Assembly: GCF_022690685.1 (NCBI RefSeq)
Contig: NZ_JALCYY010000002.1
Location: forward strand, 124,001 to 188,000
DNA: 64,000 nt
Direction: 5' to 3'
DNA from: Anaeromyxobacter terrae
GTDB lineage: Bacteria > Myxococcota > Myxococcia > Myxococcales > Anaeromyxobacteraceae
Part shown: positions 17,242-26,763 of the stretch, one piece after another
Layout of the letters: each line of letters starts with the position of its first letter
How positions within the stretch are numbered: the first letter of the stretch is position 1
Notes under the pieces: generated by a model
What the model was told of the DNA's origin: nothing
Database searches by the model: none
The model's input: only the letters and a program-made list of their open reading frames with translations
Made by a program: the position numbers and the translations under genes

Positions 17242-17694
17242 ATGGCGACGCAAGAGCAGGCAAGGACGACCGCGGGCGCGGAGGCTCCAGCGTTCATGGC
17301 GCGCGACGAGCTGAGCTGGGGACCGGCGCCGGAGGTCTTCCCCGCGGGGGCACAATTCTGCGTCCTACACGGCGACCCGGGCGCGCAGGGCGCGATGTTC
17401 ACGGTCCGCCTGAAGGCGTCCCACGGCTACTGCTTCGCCCCGCACAGCCATCCTCACGACGAGCACGTGACGATCCTCTCCGGTTCCCTCCTGCTCGGGA
17501 CCGGTCCCACGCTCGACCGCACGCGCGTGAGGACGCTCGAGCCCGGCAGCTACGTGTTCCTTCCCAGGGAGCAGTTCCACTACGCCTGGGCGGCGGATGA
17601 CGACACCGTGTTCCAGGTCCACGCGATCGGGCCGTTCGCGATCACCTACGCGAACCCGGAGGACGACCCGCGCAACGCGGGCCTGAGGCACTGA
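17242..17694 (+). CDS. Cupin-domain protein
   Basis: 150-aa single cupin. The first cupin motif G(X)5HXH(X)3,4E is read in FAPHSHPHDEHVTILSGSL (three His and the Glu-like partner position), and the second motif G(X)5PXG(X)2H appears as PGSYVFLPREQFHYAWA, where Gly is replaced but the His is kept. A metal site is thus likely. Start is ATG 17242 with AAGGAGAGCGC upstream. Possible roles include a small dioxygenase or ligand-binding sensor; nothing decides. It is divergent from the FAD oxidoreductase. Confidence 0.82.
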   Translation: MATQEQARTTAGAEAPAFMARDELSWGPAPEVFPAGAQFCVLHGDPGAQGAMFTVRLKASHGYCFAPHSHPHDEHVTILSGSLLLGTGPTLDRTRVRTLEPGSYVFLPREQFHYAWAADDDTVFQVHAIGPFAITYANPEDDPRNAGLRH

Positions 17695-17715
17695 GGGGCC
17701 TCGCGCGCGGGGACG

Positions 17716-20700
17716 CTATCGCCCCGGTACGACCGCGACCGCTGCCTCGCCACCGAACGGAGCGAGCCCGAGCGCCAGGTCCACGATCCCGTCGCCGTCG
17801 AGATCCGACGCCACCACGCGCACCGGCTCGAGGCCGGCGTAGAAGGCGTCCGGCGCGGCGGCGAACCCGCCCGCGGCGACGCCGCGGAAGACCTCGACGC
17901 GGTCGGCCGGCTCCACCCCGCCCGCATCGCCCGGCAGCGAGAAGAGATCGAGGCGCCCGTCCCCGTCCCAGTCGGCGAGCTCGAGCCCGATCGCCTTCGC
18001 GGCCACGGGGACGGCGACCGGAGCGGCGAACGTGCCGTCGCCGTTGCCGGCGTGGACGGCGGCGCTGCCCACCGCGCCGCCGACGAGGTCGAGCCTGCCG
18101 TCGCCGTCGAGATCGGCGAGCCGCACCTCCCCGTAGGCCGCCGAGGCGGCGCCGAACGTCGCCGGCATCGTGAACGTGCCGTCGCCCTTCCCCGCCAGGA
18201 AGGCGAGCCCGCTGCTCGGGGTCGCGAGCTGCGCGCCCCACGCCACGAGGAGGTCCGGCTTCCCGTCGCGGTTCAGATCGGCGAGCGCGAGCGCGGTCGG
18301 CACGCGCGGGAGCACGCCGCCCGCGGTCGGCAGCTTCACGGCGGGCTGCGCGACGAGCCCGCCCGCGCCGTCGCCCAGGAACACGGTGATCTCGTTCGTG
18401 TCCCGGGTGAGCGCGACCGCGTCGAGGTCGCCGTCGCGATCGAGGTCGGCGAGCGCGAGCGCGCGGAGCCGGGCCGGGAGCGTCACGTAGGCCGGGGTCG
18501 CGAAGGTTCCGTCGCCGTTTCCGCGCAGCGTCGCCAGCCGGTACTGGGTCGTCGCCGCGATGACGTCCAGGACGCCGTCGCGGTCGAGGTCGCCCAGCGC
18601 GAGCGCGACGACGTCGTCGGTGATCGCGACGCCCGCGTCGCGCTCCCAGGCGCCGCCCGGGCCGCGGCGCAGGACCCAGAGGGCGCCGGGGTCGAACTGA
18701 TCCTCGTACCCCGTCGCCGCCACGAGCTCCACGCGGCCGTCGCGATCGAGGTCGGCCGATACGATCGTCGCGCCGAAGTAGCTGTCGATGGGCACCTTCA
18801 CCGGCGCGGGCGCCTCGAACCCGCCGTCGCCGCGGCCGCGCGCCGCGAGGAGGCCGATCCCGGGAGGCGCGGCGCTGGTGCTCGCGCCGAGCGCGACGAG
18901 GTCGTCCTGCCCGTCCTGGTCGAGGTCGGCGAGCGCGAGGCTCTGGCCGGCGATGGCGGGGAGGACCGTGTCCACACCGTCGCCGAGGCCCGCCGGACCG
19001 CCGCGCCGGGCGCGCACGCCTCCGGCCCCGCCCGCGACCACGTCCGCGTAGCGATCGCCGTCGAGCGAGCCGACGGCCACCGCGTCTCCGGTTCCCGGGA
19101 GCGACTGCTCCCGGTCGTAGGACCCCCACCCGGTCGGCCCCCACACCACGGTCCCGCTCCCTCCGGTGGCCGAGCCCGTCGAGACGACTTCCAGCACCCC
19201 GTCGCCGTCCACGTCCCCGGCGGCGACGGCCGCGGCCTCGTACCAGCCGCCGCCCGTCCACAGATCGTGGGCCGTGAACCCGCCGGCCCCGTCGTTCAGG
19301 AGCACCTGCGGCAGGTAGTCGTTGAAGTACTTGCGCAGCACGAGGTCGAGCGCGCCGTCGCCGTCCAGATCCGCCGCAGAGATCCCGCCGTACGCGCCGT
19401 AGGTCGTGACCGCGACGCCCGCGTCGAACGTGAGATCCCCGCGGCCGCGGAGGATCCTGACCTCGCCGCTCGTGCGACAGGTGACGGCGAGGTCGCCCAC
19501 GCCGTCGCCGGTGAGGTCGGCGATGACCACCGAGCTCGGGCCGCCATCGACGGTGAGGCTCACCCCGGCGCCGAACGTGCCGTCCAGGTTTCCGGGCATC
19601 ACCTCGACGCTGTTCTGCCCCTCCCGCGTCACCGCCACGTCGAGCACCCCGTCGCCGGTGAGATCGCCGAGCGCGACGAAGCTCGCGCCGGAGAAGCCGC
19701 CGTAGGAGGGGCCCGCCGTGAACGTGCCGTCCCCGCGCCCCAGCTCCACGGAGAGGGCGTCGACCGAGGACACGTGCACCACGTCGAGCTTGCCGTCGCG
19801 ATCGACGTCGCCGGTGGCGAGGTGCACGAGGTCCTTGACGCCCGGGTACCATGCGGGCGTCGCGAAGGCGGGCGCGCAGCGATGGGCGGCGAGGTTGCGC
19901 GCGATGGACAGGCTCGCGCCGCTCGACACCACGTCCGGCAGCCCGTCGCGATCCAGGTCGTGGACGACGGCGACCGAGCCGGAGCCCGCCGCGACCGCCG
20001 CGCCCACGCCGCCGCGGAAGACGACCGTCCCGCCGCCCCCCGAGACCACCAGGTCGAGCACCCCGTCGCGATCCAGGTCGGCGATCGCGAGCGCGCGCGG
20101 GTTCGTGACCGCGTCCTGCGCCGCGCCGACCACGTAGCCGCCCTGGGCGGTGGCATGGAGGACGCGGACCTTCCCGTCGTCCGCCGCGGTGGCGACGTCG
20201 GGGCGGCCGTCGCCGTCGAGATCGCCGACGGCGATCGCCTGCACCCCGGCCCCCGTCGCGTAGTCGACCGACGACCAGCCGCTCGCGGTCTGGAGCGCGA
20301 CCGTCACCTTGGGACTCCCCTCGTACATCACCGCCAGGTCGAGCCGGCCGTCGCGGTCGAGGTCCGCCACGGCGAGCGCGTGTCCGCTCGCGATCGGCCC
20401 GTCCACCGCGGTGAAGTGGCCCGCTCCGTCGCCCTTCAGCACCGCCACGCCGGGGAGTGGGGCGACCGAGACGAGATCGAGCTTGCCGTCGCGATCGACG
20501 TCGGCGCTGGCGAGGAACGACCCACCCTTCGTCAGGGTCTGGTTGGACAGCGTGAAGCCGCCCGCGCCATTCCCGAGCGCCACGCCGAGCCAGGTCCCGG
20601 AGACGAACGCCACGTCGAGCTTGCCGTCGCCGTTGAAGTCGCCGGCCGCCGCGCCGCTCGTGGTCACGGGGGCGACGACCGTCCCGGCGCCGAACGCCGC

Positions 20701-21987
20701 GGCGCCGGTGCTGCCCGTTCCGCGCAGGAGGAGCACCGATCCTCCCACCTGCGCGACGAGGTCGAGCTTGCCGTCGCGATCGAAGTCTCCGGAGGCGAGG
20801 ATCGGCCCAGCCCCGGCCGTGCCCGCGGTGGCCGAGAAGGCGAGCCCGTTCGCCACGGTCACGTCGCGCACGAGCTCCGCCCCGAAGTGGCCGCCGATCT
20901 CTGCGCGCACGCGCACCCTCGCCGGCCCCACCGCGCGCGGGAGGTCCCGCGTCGAGTCCCAGAGGAACCCGTGCAACGGCGCGGCGACGTACGTGGTCGA
21001 GCGCGCGAGGAGGCCCTCGTCTCCGATCGCGTCACTCCCGGCCTGCGTCGCGCGGCGGAAGACGCCGTCGCCCGGGTCGTACGCGATCTCGACGTTGGCG
21101 GGGAGGCTCTCGTACTGCTGCACGTGGTACCCGACCTTGGCGCACCCCGCGACGATGGCGTCGGGGGCGGCGAGGATCACATCCGGCGGATCGGGCAGGA
21201 AGGTGACCTTCGCGCGCGCGGCCGAGACGACGGGGATGGTGGCCGGATCGACGGTCGCCGAGATCACCTTCTCGCCGTGGATCAGGGTGGTGAGGCTGCC
21301 GGTCGCCGTGCCGTTCGCATCGGTGGGCGTCGCGGGCTGAACGAGTGTGTTCATGCTCCCGCCCGTGACGGTGAGCGCCACCGCTCGCCCGGGAAGCGGG
21401 TTCCCCCCGCGGTCGGTCACCCGGACGGTGATGGTTGCGGCGCCCACGCCGTCCGCGAAGAGCGGGTCCTGCTTGGTGACGGACAGCGTGATGGTCTCGG
21501 GGGTGGGCGGACCGGCCACGAACGTCACCACCGGCGTGTCGGCGAGGGGCGTCACCGCGCCCGACGGGTAGACCGTCGCCGTGGCCGAGAGCGTCTTCGC
21601 GCCGATGCGAGTGGAGCGGAGCTTCGTGCGAAAGGTGCCGTCCACCGCGCTCGTGCCGCTCGCGGTGTTCGCCGGGTATCCGCCCTCGAGCGCGGCGCCG
21701 TCACCCGAGACCGAGAGCCTCACGACCCCGTTCGCGACCGGCGCGCCATCGCCGTCGCGGAGCGTCACCACCACCGCGACTGCGTCGAGCCCATCGGCGA
21801 TCACGCCTCCGGTGCGATCGACCGCGAGGCTGCTCCGCGTCGCCGACACCGCGCCCGTGCCGCCGGGCACCGGGCCGGGTCCCGGGCCAGGTCCCGGACC
21901 GGGGCCGGGGCCGGGGGAACCTCCGCTCCCGCCGCTGCACGCGGCGAGGGTCAGGGCGAGGAGCGCGAGCGCGCGGCGAGCGTTCAT
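17716..21987 (-). CDS. Giant FG-GAP/VCBS-repeat lipoprotein with bacterial Ig-like domains
   Basis: 1423 aa. The signal peptide ends in a lipobox (TLAAC, Cys17), followed by Ser, so outer-membrane sorting is expected. A Pro-Gly linker of ten or more PG units follows, then two Big_1 (invasin-like) domains at about 45-150 and 150-265 (VTDRGGNPLPGRAVALTV). The rest, from about residue 370 to the end, is a chain of more than twenty FG-GAP/VCBS repeats, each with a Ca-binding loop such as DLDRDGRLDL or DVDGDGVLEV. These build beta-propellers that bind Ca and act in adhesion or surface display. Ribosome site GGAGGGACTT precedes ATG 21987. Repeats are diverged, not identical, so it is an old gene rather than a recent expansion. 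It is divergent from the S9 peptidase. Confidence 0.9.
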   Translation of the reverse strand: MNARRALALLALTLAACSGGSGGSPGPGPGPGPGPGPGPVPGGTGAVSATRSSLAVDRTGGVIADGLDAVAVVVTLRDGDGAPVANGVVRLSVSGDGAALEGGYPANTASGTSAVDGTFRTKLRSTRIGAKTLSATATVYPSGAVTPLADTPVVTFVAGPPTPETITLSVTKQDPLFADGVGAATITVRVTDRGGNPLPGRAVALTVTGGSMNTLVQPATPTDANGTATGSLTTLIHGEKVISATVDPATIPVVSAARAKVTFLPDPPDVILAAPDAIVAGCAKVGYHVQQYESLPANVEIAYDPGDGVFRRATQAGSDAIGDEGLLARSTTYVAAPLHGFLWDSTRDLPRAVGPARVRVRAEIGGHFGAELVRDVTVANGLAFSATAGTAGAGPILASGDFDRDGKLDLVAQVGGSVLLLRGTGSTGAAAFGAGTVVAPVTTSGAAAGDFNGDGKLDVAFVSGTWLGVALGNGAGGFTLSNQTLTKGGSFLASADVDRDGKLDLVSVAPLPGVAVLKGDGAGHFTAVDGPIASGHALAVADLDRDGRLDLAVMYEGSPKVTVALQTASGWSSVDYATGAGVQAIAVGDLDGDGRPDVATAADDGKVRVLHATAQGGYVVGAAQDAVTNPRALAIADLDRDGVLDLVVSGGGGTVVFRGGVGAAVAAGSGSVAVVHDLDRDGLPDVVSSGASLSIARNLAAHRCAPAFATPAWYPGVKDLVHLATGDVDRDGKLDVVHVSSVDALSVELGRGDGTFTAGPSYGGFSGASFVALGDLTGDGVLDVAVTREGQNSVEVMPGNLDGTFGAGVSLTVDGGPSSVVIADLTGDGVGDLAVTCRTSGEVRILRGRGDLTFDAGVAVTTYGAYGGISAADLDGDGALDLVLRKYFNDYLPQVLLNDGAGGFTAHDLWTGGGWYEAAAVAAGDVDGDGVLEVVSTGSATGGSGTVVWGPTGWGSYDREQSLPGTGDAVAVGSLDGDRYADVVAGGAGGVRARRGGPAGLGDGVDTVLPAIAGQSLALADLDQDGQDDLVALGASTSAAPPGIGLLAARGRGDGGFEAPAPVKVPIDSYFGATIVSADLDRDGRVELVAATGYEDQFDPGALWVLRRGPGGAWERDAGVAITDDVVALALGDLDRDGVLDVIAATTQYRLATLRGNGDGTFATPAYVTLPARLRALALADLDRDGDLDAVALTRDTNEITVFLGDGAGGLVAQPAVKLPTAGGVLPRVPTALALADLNRDGKPDLLVAWGAQLATPSSGLAFLAGKGDGTFTMPATFGAASAAYGEVRLADLDGDGRLDLVGGAVGSAAVHAGNGDGTFAAPVAVPVAAKAIGLELADWDGDGRLDLFSLPGDAGGVEPADRVEVFRGVAAGGFAAAPDAFYAGLEPVRVVASDLDGDGIVDLALGLAPFGGEAAVAVVPGR

Positions 21988-22179
21988 GGAAGTCCCTCCG
22001 CCGGCGAGACGGCCCGGCCGTGACCGCGCATTCTGGCAGGGTTCGCGCTGGGTCGCGAGGAGCCGCATCGACCGTGGGTGCGGGTAGGAGGTTCGCGTAC
22101 GCACGGCCCCGAGGGGCCCGGAAGTGATGCTTGGAACGCGCTAAAGCTGGAGACCGTCGCTCCACCTCCGGAGAGAGCC

Positions 22180-24390
22180 ATGGCCCATCGTGTCACCGCG
22201 CTCGTCGTGGGCGTCCTCGCCGTCCTCGCCGCCGCCTGCGCCGCGCCCGCCGCGCGCGCGCCCGCAGCTCCCGCCGCCGGGAGCGCCGCAGCCGCGATCG
22301 TCCCCGACCCGCCGCCGCCCACTCCGGTGAGACCGATCGCCGAGACCTACCACGGCGTGACCGTGACGGACCCTTACCGCTGGCTCGAGGACGGCGCCTC
22401 ACCGGAGGTCGGGGCATGGACGGACGCCCAGGACGCGCGGGCGCGTCGGTTCCTCTCGTCGCTCCCGGAGCGCGACGCGATCGCGCGAAAGGTCGAGGCG
22501 CTCCTCACGGTGAAGACGGTCCGCTGGTCCAGCCTGCGCGCCCGGCCGGGCAGGCTCTTCGCGCTCCGTCGCGAGCCGGGCCAGCAGCAGCCGGCGCTCG
22601 TCGTGCTCCCGTCCGTTGACGCGCCGGAGGCGGCGAAGGGGGTCGTGGACCCGGTCGCGCTCGATCCGACGGGCGGCACCACCATCGACTTCTACCGGCC
22701 CTCCCCCGATGGCCGCGTGGTCGCGGTGTCGCTCTCGCGAGGCGGCACCGAGTCGGGCGACGTGCACTTCTACGAGACGGACACGGGCAAGGAGACGTTC
22801 GAGGTCCTGCACCGGGTGAACGGCGGGACCGCGGGCGGCGACCTCTCCTGGACTGCGGACGGCACGGGCGTCTACTACACGCGCTACCCACGCCCCGGCG
22901 AGCGGCCGCCCGAGGACGCCGAGTTCTACCTCCAGGTCTTCTTCCACCGCCTGGGCACGCCGGAGGCGAAGGACCGCCACGAGCTCGGTGACGAGTTCCC
23001 GCGGACCGCCGAGGTGAAGCTCGTCCCGCAGGAGACGACCGACCGCGTCCTCGCCATCGTCCAGGAGGGCGACAGCGGCCGCTTCCGGCACTGGCTGCGC
23101 GACGTGGACGGTCGCTGGCGCCGGATCACCGACTACCCCGACGCCATCGGGTTCGCGGCGTTCGGCGAGGGCGACGCGCTCTTCGTCCTCTCGCGGAAGG
23201 ACGCGCCGCGCGGCAAGCTCCTCCGGCTCGCCCTGCCGGAGGCGCGGCTCGACCGCGCCAGCGTGATCGTCCCGGAGGGCGAGGCGGCCATCGACTGGAC
23301 GTTCTCGTTCGGTCCGGATCCCGTCGTCACGGCGGACCGCATCTACGTCACCTACCAGCTCGGCGGCCCGACCGAGCTGCGCGCGTTCGCCCTCGACGGG
23401 AAGCCGCTCCCGCCGCTCGGGATCCCGGAGGGCTCGTCCGTGACCGGCGCCACCCGCTACGCCGGGAGCCAGGTCCTGTTCCGGCGGATGTCGTTCGTCG
23501 ACCCGCCCGCCTGGTGGCGCGTCGACCCGTCGGCGCCGGCGCCCGTCGCGACCCCGCTCGCGACCCGCTCTCCGGTCGATCTCTCCGACGCCGAGACGCG
23601 GCGCGAGTGGGCAACCTCGAAGGACGGCACCCGCGTCCCGGTGACGCTCGTCCTGCGCAAGGGCACCAAGCTCGACGGCAGCGCCCCGTGCCTCGCCACC
23701 GGCTACGGCGGCTACGCCTTCTCGCTCGTGCCGGCGTTCGACCCGACCTTGCGGGTGTGGCTCGACCACGGCGGCGTCTACGCGGTCGTCCACGCGCGCG
23801 GCGGCGGCGAGCTCGGCGAGGCGTGGCACACGGGCGGGAGCGGCCTCGCGAAGCAGAACACCTTCGACGACTTCGCGGCCGCGCTGAGGCTCCTCGTGGA
23901 CCGCGGCTACACGCGCCCGTCCCGCCTCGCGATCGAGGGCGGGTCGAACGGCGGGATCCTCATGGGCGCCATGATCACGCAGCACCCGGAGCTCCCCGCC
24001 GCCGTGATCTCGCACGTCGGCATCTACGACATGCTCCGGAACGAGACCACGAAGAACGGCCAGTTCAACGTGCCGGAGTACGGCTCGGTGGCGGACCCGG
24101 CGCAGTTCCAGGTGCTGCACGGCTACTCGCCGTACCATCGCGTCCGACCCGGCACGCCCTACCCCGCCGTCCTGCTCCTCGCCGGCCTCGCCGATCCGCG
24201 CGTCGACGTGTGGCACTCGCGGAAGCTCGCGGCGGCGCTGCAGGCGGACTCGACCTCGGGGAAGCCGGTGCTGCTCCGGATCGAGCACGAGGGCGGCCAT
24301 GGGATCGGCGCGGCGCTGGCGCAGCAGATCGCGCAGACGGCCGACGTGTTCGCGTTCGCGCTCCACGAGCTCGGCGTCACGCGCCGCTGA
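22180..24390 (+). CDS. Prolyl oligopeptidase family serine peptidase (S9A), exported
   Basis: 736 aa. The signal peptide (ALVVGVLAVLAAACAAPAAR) may be a degenerate lipobox ending at Cys20; the enzyme is periplasmic or outer-membrane bound. The usual start of the propeller domain, TYHGVTVTDPYRWLED, is present. Catalytic Ser589 lies in IEGGSNGGILMG, Asp672 in GLADPRVDVWHS and His707 in EHEGGHGIG, so the triad is complete and in the right order. The family cleaves Pro-Xaa bonds in peptides shorter than about 30 residues. Start ATG 22180 has GGAGAGAG upstream. It faces the TauE gene and has only four bases between the stops. Confidence 0.93.
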   Translation: MAHRVTALVVGVLAVLAAACAAPAARAPAAPAAGSAAAAIVPDPPPPTPVRPIAETYHGVTVTDPYRWLEDGASPEVGAWTDAQDARARRFLSSLPERDAIARKVEALLTVKTVRWSSLRARPGRLFALRREPGQQQPALVVLPSVDAPEAAKGVVDPVALDPTGGTTIDFYRPSPDGRVVAVSLSRGGTESGDVHFYETDTGKETFEVLHRVNGGTAGGDLSWTADGTGVYYTRYPRPGERPPEDAEFYLQVFFHRLGTPEAKDRHELGDEFPRTAEVKLVPQETTDRVLAIVQEGDSGRFRHWLRDVDGRWRRITDYPDAIGFAAFGEGDALFVLSRKDAPRGKLLRLALPEARLDRASVIVPEGEAAIDWTFSFGPDPVVTADRIYVTYQLGGPTELRAFALDGKPLPPLGIPEGSSVTGATRYAGSQVLFRRMSFVDPPAWWRVDPSAPAPVATPLATRSPVDLSDAETRREWATSKDGTRVPVTLVLRKGTKLDGSAPCLATGYGGYAFSLVPAFDPTLRVWLDHGGVYAVVHARGGGELGEAWHTGGSGLAKQNTFDDFAAALRLLVDRGYTRPSRLAIEGGSNGGILMGAMITQHPELPAAVISHVGIYDMLRNETTKNGQFNVPEYGSVADPAQFQVLHGYSPYHRVRPGTPYPAVLLLAGLADPRVDVWHSRKLAAALQADSTSGKPVLLRIEHEGGHGIGAALAQQIAQTADVFAFALHELGVTRR

Positions 24391-24394
24391 GGGA

Positions 24395-25141
24395 TCAACC
24401 CCGCAGCCAGAAGAGCGACGCCATCGCGAGCCCGGTCGCGACGATCCCCCCGCGAAGCCACGCGCCCCGGACGTGGCGAGCGACCCGCGCGCCCAGGTAG
24501 CCGCCCGCGATCGAGCCGACCATCATGAGCGCCCCCTCGCGCCACAGGATGATCCCGCCCCAGGCGTAGAGCCCCACCGCGATCGCGGAGAGGACCGCCG
24601 AGAGCAGGTTCTTGAGCCCGTTCATCGCGTTCAGGTTCGTCTGCCCGAGCAGCGCGAAGAGCGCGAGGAGCAGCACCCCGAGCCCGCCGTTGAAGTAGCC
24701 GCCGTAGACCGAGACCGCGAGCACGCCCATCGCCGCGCCGCGAGCGCCGGCCCCGCCCGCGCGCGCCGCGCGCAGGAGCCGCGGCGCGAAGGCGAAGATC
24801 GCGGTCGCCGCGAGGAGCAGCCACGGGACGATGCGCCGGAACGCAGGCGCGGGCGTGAGCAGCAGGAGCGCGGCGCCGAGCGCGCCCCCCGCGGCGCCGA
24901 GCGCGAGGAGCGCCGGGAACGACAGCCCGGGCGGCGGCCGCAGCTCCTCGCGGAAGCCCCACGTGCCGGAGAGATAGCCCGGCAGGAGCGCGAACGTGCC
25001 GGTCGCGTTCGCGGCGAGCGGCGCCGCGCCGGTGACGACGAGCGCCGGCAGCGTGAGGAAGCTGCCGCCGCCGGCCACCGCGTTGAGCGCCCCGGCCGCG
25101 AACGCCGCGGACGAGAGCAAGACGACCTCGCCGAAGCTCAT
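24395..25141 (-). CDS. TauE/SafE-family anion permease
   Basis: 248 aa with about eight membrane segments. The first block FAAGALNAVAGGGSFLTLPAL and the second GVLAVSVYGGYFNGGLGVLL show the internal pseudo-repeat and the G-GGG-S signature typical of TauE/SafE (DUF81) permeases. The family moves sulfite, sulfoacetate or other organosulfur anions; several members export. Substrate cannot be read here, although a SenA/SenB pair lies 10 kb away and not adjacent. Start ATG 25141 is chosen because it begins the first membrane helix; a longer frame adds a non-membrane tail over the promoter. Confidence 0.88.
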   Translation of the reverse strand: MSFGEVVLLSSAAFAAGALNAVAGGGSFLTLPALVVTGAAPLAANATGTFALLPGYLSGTWGFREELRPPPGLSFPALLALGAAGGALGAALLLLTPAPAFRRIVPWLLLAATAIFAFAPRLLRAARAGGAGARGAAMGVLAVSVYGGYFNGGLGVLLLALFALLGQTNLNAMNGLKNLLSAVLSAIAVGLYAWGGIILWREGALMMVGSIAGGYLGARVARHVRGAWLRGGIVATGLAMASLFWLRG

Positions 25142-25440
25142 GCGCGTCGCACCTTCGGCTGCGCGCAGCATTCGCGCGCCCTGCCCTGCCCGGGGCGACC
25201 GCGACCCGGGCACCTCCACGGCGTCTGCCCGAGGGGCCTCGAGCGACCGGATCTGCAGAAAATTTCGTCGCTCACGCTCGAATCCCTCGCGCTCTGGACA
25301 GGCTCCGAACGTTTGTCGTGGCGCCTGCGCGCTCCCGCGCACATTGAAACTTTCGTGTTACCGTACCCCGCCGCTGCTGGATTTGCGTCTCCCGAATCCG
25401 CTTTTTGCGCTCCTCGCGCCCACCCGCTCCAGGGGATCAC
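25142..25440. other. Divergent promoter region of the liv operon
   Basis: 299 bases with visibly lower GC than the flanks (for example 25255-25270 and 25340-25360) between the TauE gene and livK. It should carry the liv operon promoter. I could not place a confident -35/-10 pair or an Lrp-like site. Confidence 0.4.
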
Positions 25441-26667
25441 ATGACGAAGCTCTTCGGAACGCTGCTGCTCTGCGCCCTCTCCCTCCCGGTCTCCGCCGCC
25501 GACGCCGTGAAGATCGCCGTCACCGGCCCGTTCACCGGCGGCTCCGCCCCGATGGGCGCGTCCATGCGCGACGGCGCCAAGCTCGCCATCGCCGAGATCA
25601 ACGCCGCCGGCGGCATCCAGGTCGGCGACAAGAAGCTCAAGATCGAGACCGTCGAGCGCGACGACGAGGCGAAGAACGAGCGCGGCGCGCTCATCGCCCA
25701 GGAGCTCGCCGCCATGGCGGACCTCTCCGGCGTCATCGGCTCCGTGAACACGGGCGTCGTGCTCGCGGGCGACAAGCACCTCCAGGACCGCGGCATCGTG
25801 AAGATCATCACCCCCGCCGCGGGCTCCGCCTCGATGACCCAGTGGGCGAAGGGCGCCGAGGGGCCGAAGACGCTCTCGATGTTCCGCTTCGCGGCGCACG
25901 ACGGCATCCAGGCGGCGATGGTGGTCGAGGAGGCGATCAACCGGAAGTACGCGAAGGTCGCGCTGCTGCACGACTCGACGAACTACGGCGTCTCCGGCCG
26001 TGACGACCTCGTCCGCCAGATGAAGCTGCAGGGCGACAAGCTCCAGGTCGTCGCCACCGAGAAGTTCAACATCGGCGACAAGGACATGACCGCCCAGCTC
26101 CTCCGCGCGAAGGCCGGCGGCGCCCAGGCGATCCTGATCTGGGGCATCGGGCCCGAGATGGCGGCCGTCGCGAACGGCATGGCGAAGCTCGGCATGAAGG
26201 TGCCGCTCATCGGCGGCTGGACGCTCTCCATGTCGAACTTCATCGACAACGCCGGCAAGAACGGCAACGGCACGCTCATGCCGCAGACGTTCATCGAGGA
26301 GCCCATTACCCCGAAGGCCAAGGCGTTCATCGAGGCCTACCACAAGGCCTACGGCGTGACGCGCATCGCCTCGCCCGTGTCCGCCGCGCAGGGCTACGAC
26401 GCGGTCTACCTCTTCGCCGCCGCGGTGAAGCAGGCGAAGAGCACCGACAGCCAGAAGATCCGCGAGGCGCTCGAGGACCTGAAGGAGCCGGTGAGCGGCG
26501 TCATCGCCACCTGGAAGAAGCCCTACGGGAAGTGGGACCCCTCGAACGTCGAGACCCACGAGGCGTTCCGCCGCGAGCAGGTCGTGATGGGGATGATCCA
26601 GGACGGCCGCGTCGTGTTCGCGAACGAGCGCGATCGCGCCCGCCTGCAGAAGAGCGGCAACATGTAG
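25441..26667 (+). CDS. livK: Branched-chain amino-acid ABC transporter, periplasmic binding protein
   Basis: 408 aa, type I periplasmic binding protein. Signal peptide MTKLFGTLLLCALSLPVSAA then VKIAVTGPFTGGSAPMGAS, the typical start of LivK/LivJ. The lobes show GVIGSVNTGVVLAGDK and KVALLHDSTNYGVSGRDDL, and AAQGYDAVYLFAAAVKQA near the C-terminus. It is the first gene of a four-gene operon encoding all parts of a HAAT-type importer. The ligand may be a branched-chain amino acid but also another amide, urea or aromatic acid; motifs do not decide. A strong hairpin follows the stop. Confidence 0.92.
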   Translation: MTKLFGTLLLCALSLPVSAADAVKIAVTGPFTGGSAPMGASMRDGAKLAIAEINAAGGIQVGDKKLKIETVERDDEAKNERGALIAQELAAMADLSGVIGSVNTGVVLAGDKHLQDRGIVKIITPAAGSASMTQWAKGAEGPKTLSMFRFAAHDGIQAAMVVEEAINRKYAKVALLHDSTNYGVSGRDDLVRQMKLQGDKLQVVATEKFNIGDKDMTAQLLRAKAGGAQAILIWGIGPEMAAVANGMAKLGMKVPLIGGWTLSMSNFIDNAGKNGNGTLMPQTFIEEPITPKAKAFIEAYHKAYGVTRIASPVSAAQGYDAVYLFAAAVKQAKSTDSQKIREALEDLKEPVSGVIATWKKPYGKWDPSNVETHEAFRREQVVMGMIQDGRVVFANERDRARLQKSGNM

Positions 26668-26679
26668 CCTCGGGCGAAG

Positions 26680-26704
26680 GGGGAGGAGGCCCGCCCTCCT
26701 CCCC
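26680..26704 (+). terminator. Intercistronic hairpin between livK and livH
   Basis: GGGGAGGAGG (26680-26689) pairs perfectly with CCTCCTCCCC (26695-26704) around a five-base loop, 12 bases after the livK stop. No T-run follows. Such a hairpin in a binding-protein operon is known to stabilise the upstream mRNA or reduce read-through, so that more binding protein than permease is made. Confidence 0.55.
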
Positions 26705-26763
26705 TCCGCGTCCCGTGTCCTCTGCTCGTCCCTCCCTCTCGAAGCCCCGGACCCCGCGCGCCC

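Noticed and set aside
18052-22023. A 1323-aa rightward frame opposite the FG-GAP gene
   Set aside because: Antisense shadow: Arg/Val/Ala/Glu-rich sequence without domains, created by the high-GC repeats of the real gene.
22399-24366. A 655-aa leftward frame opposite the prolyl oligopeptidase
   Set aside because: Antisense to a gene with complete catalytic triad; no domain or signal of its own.
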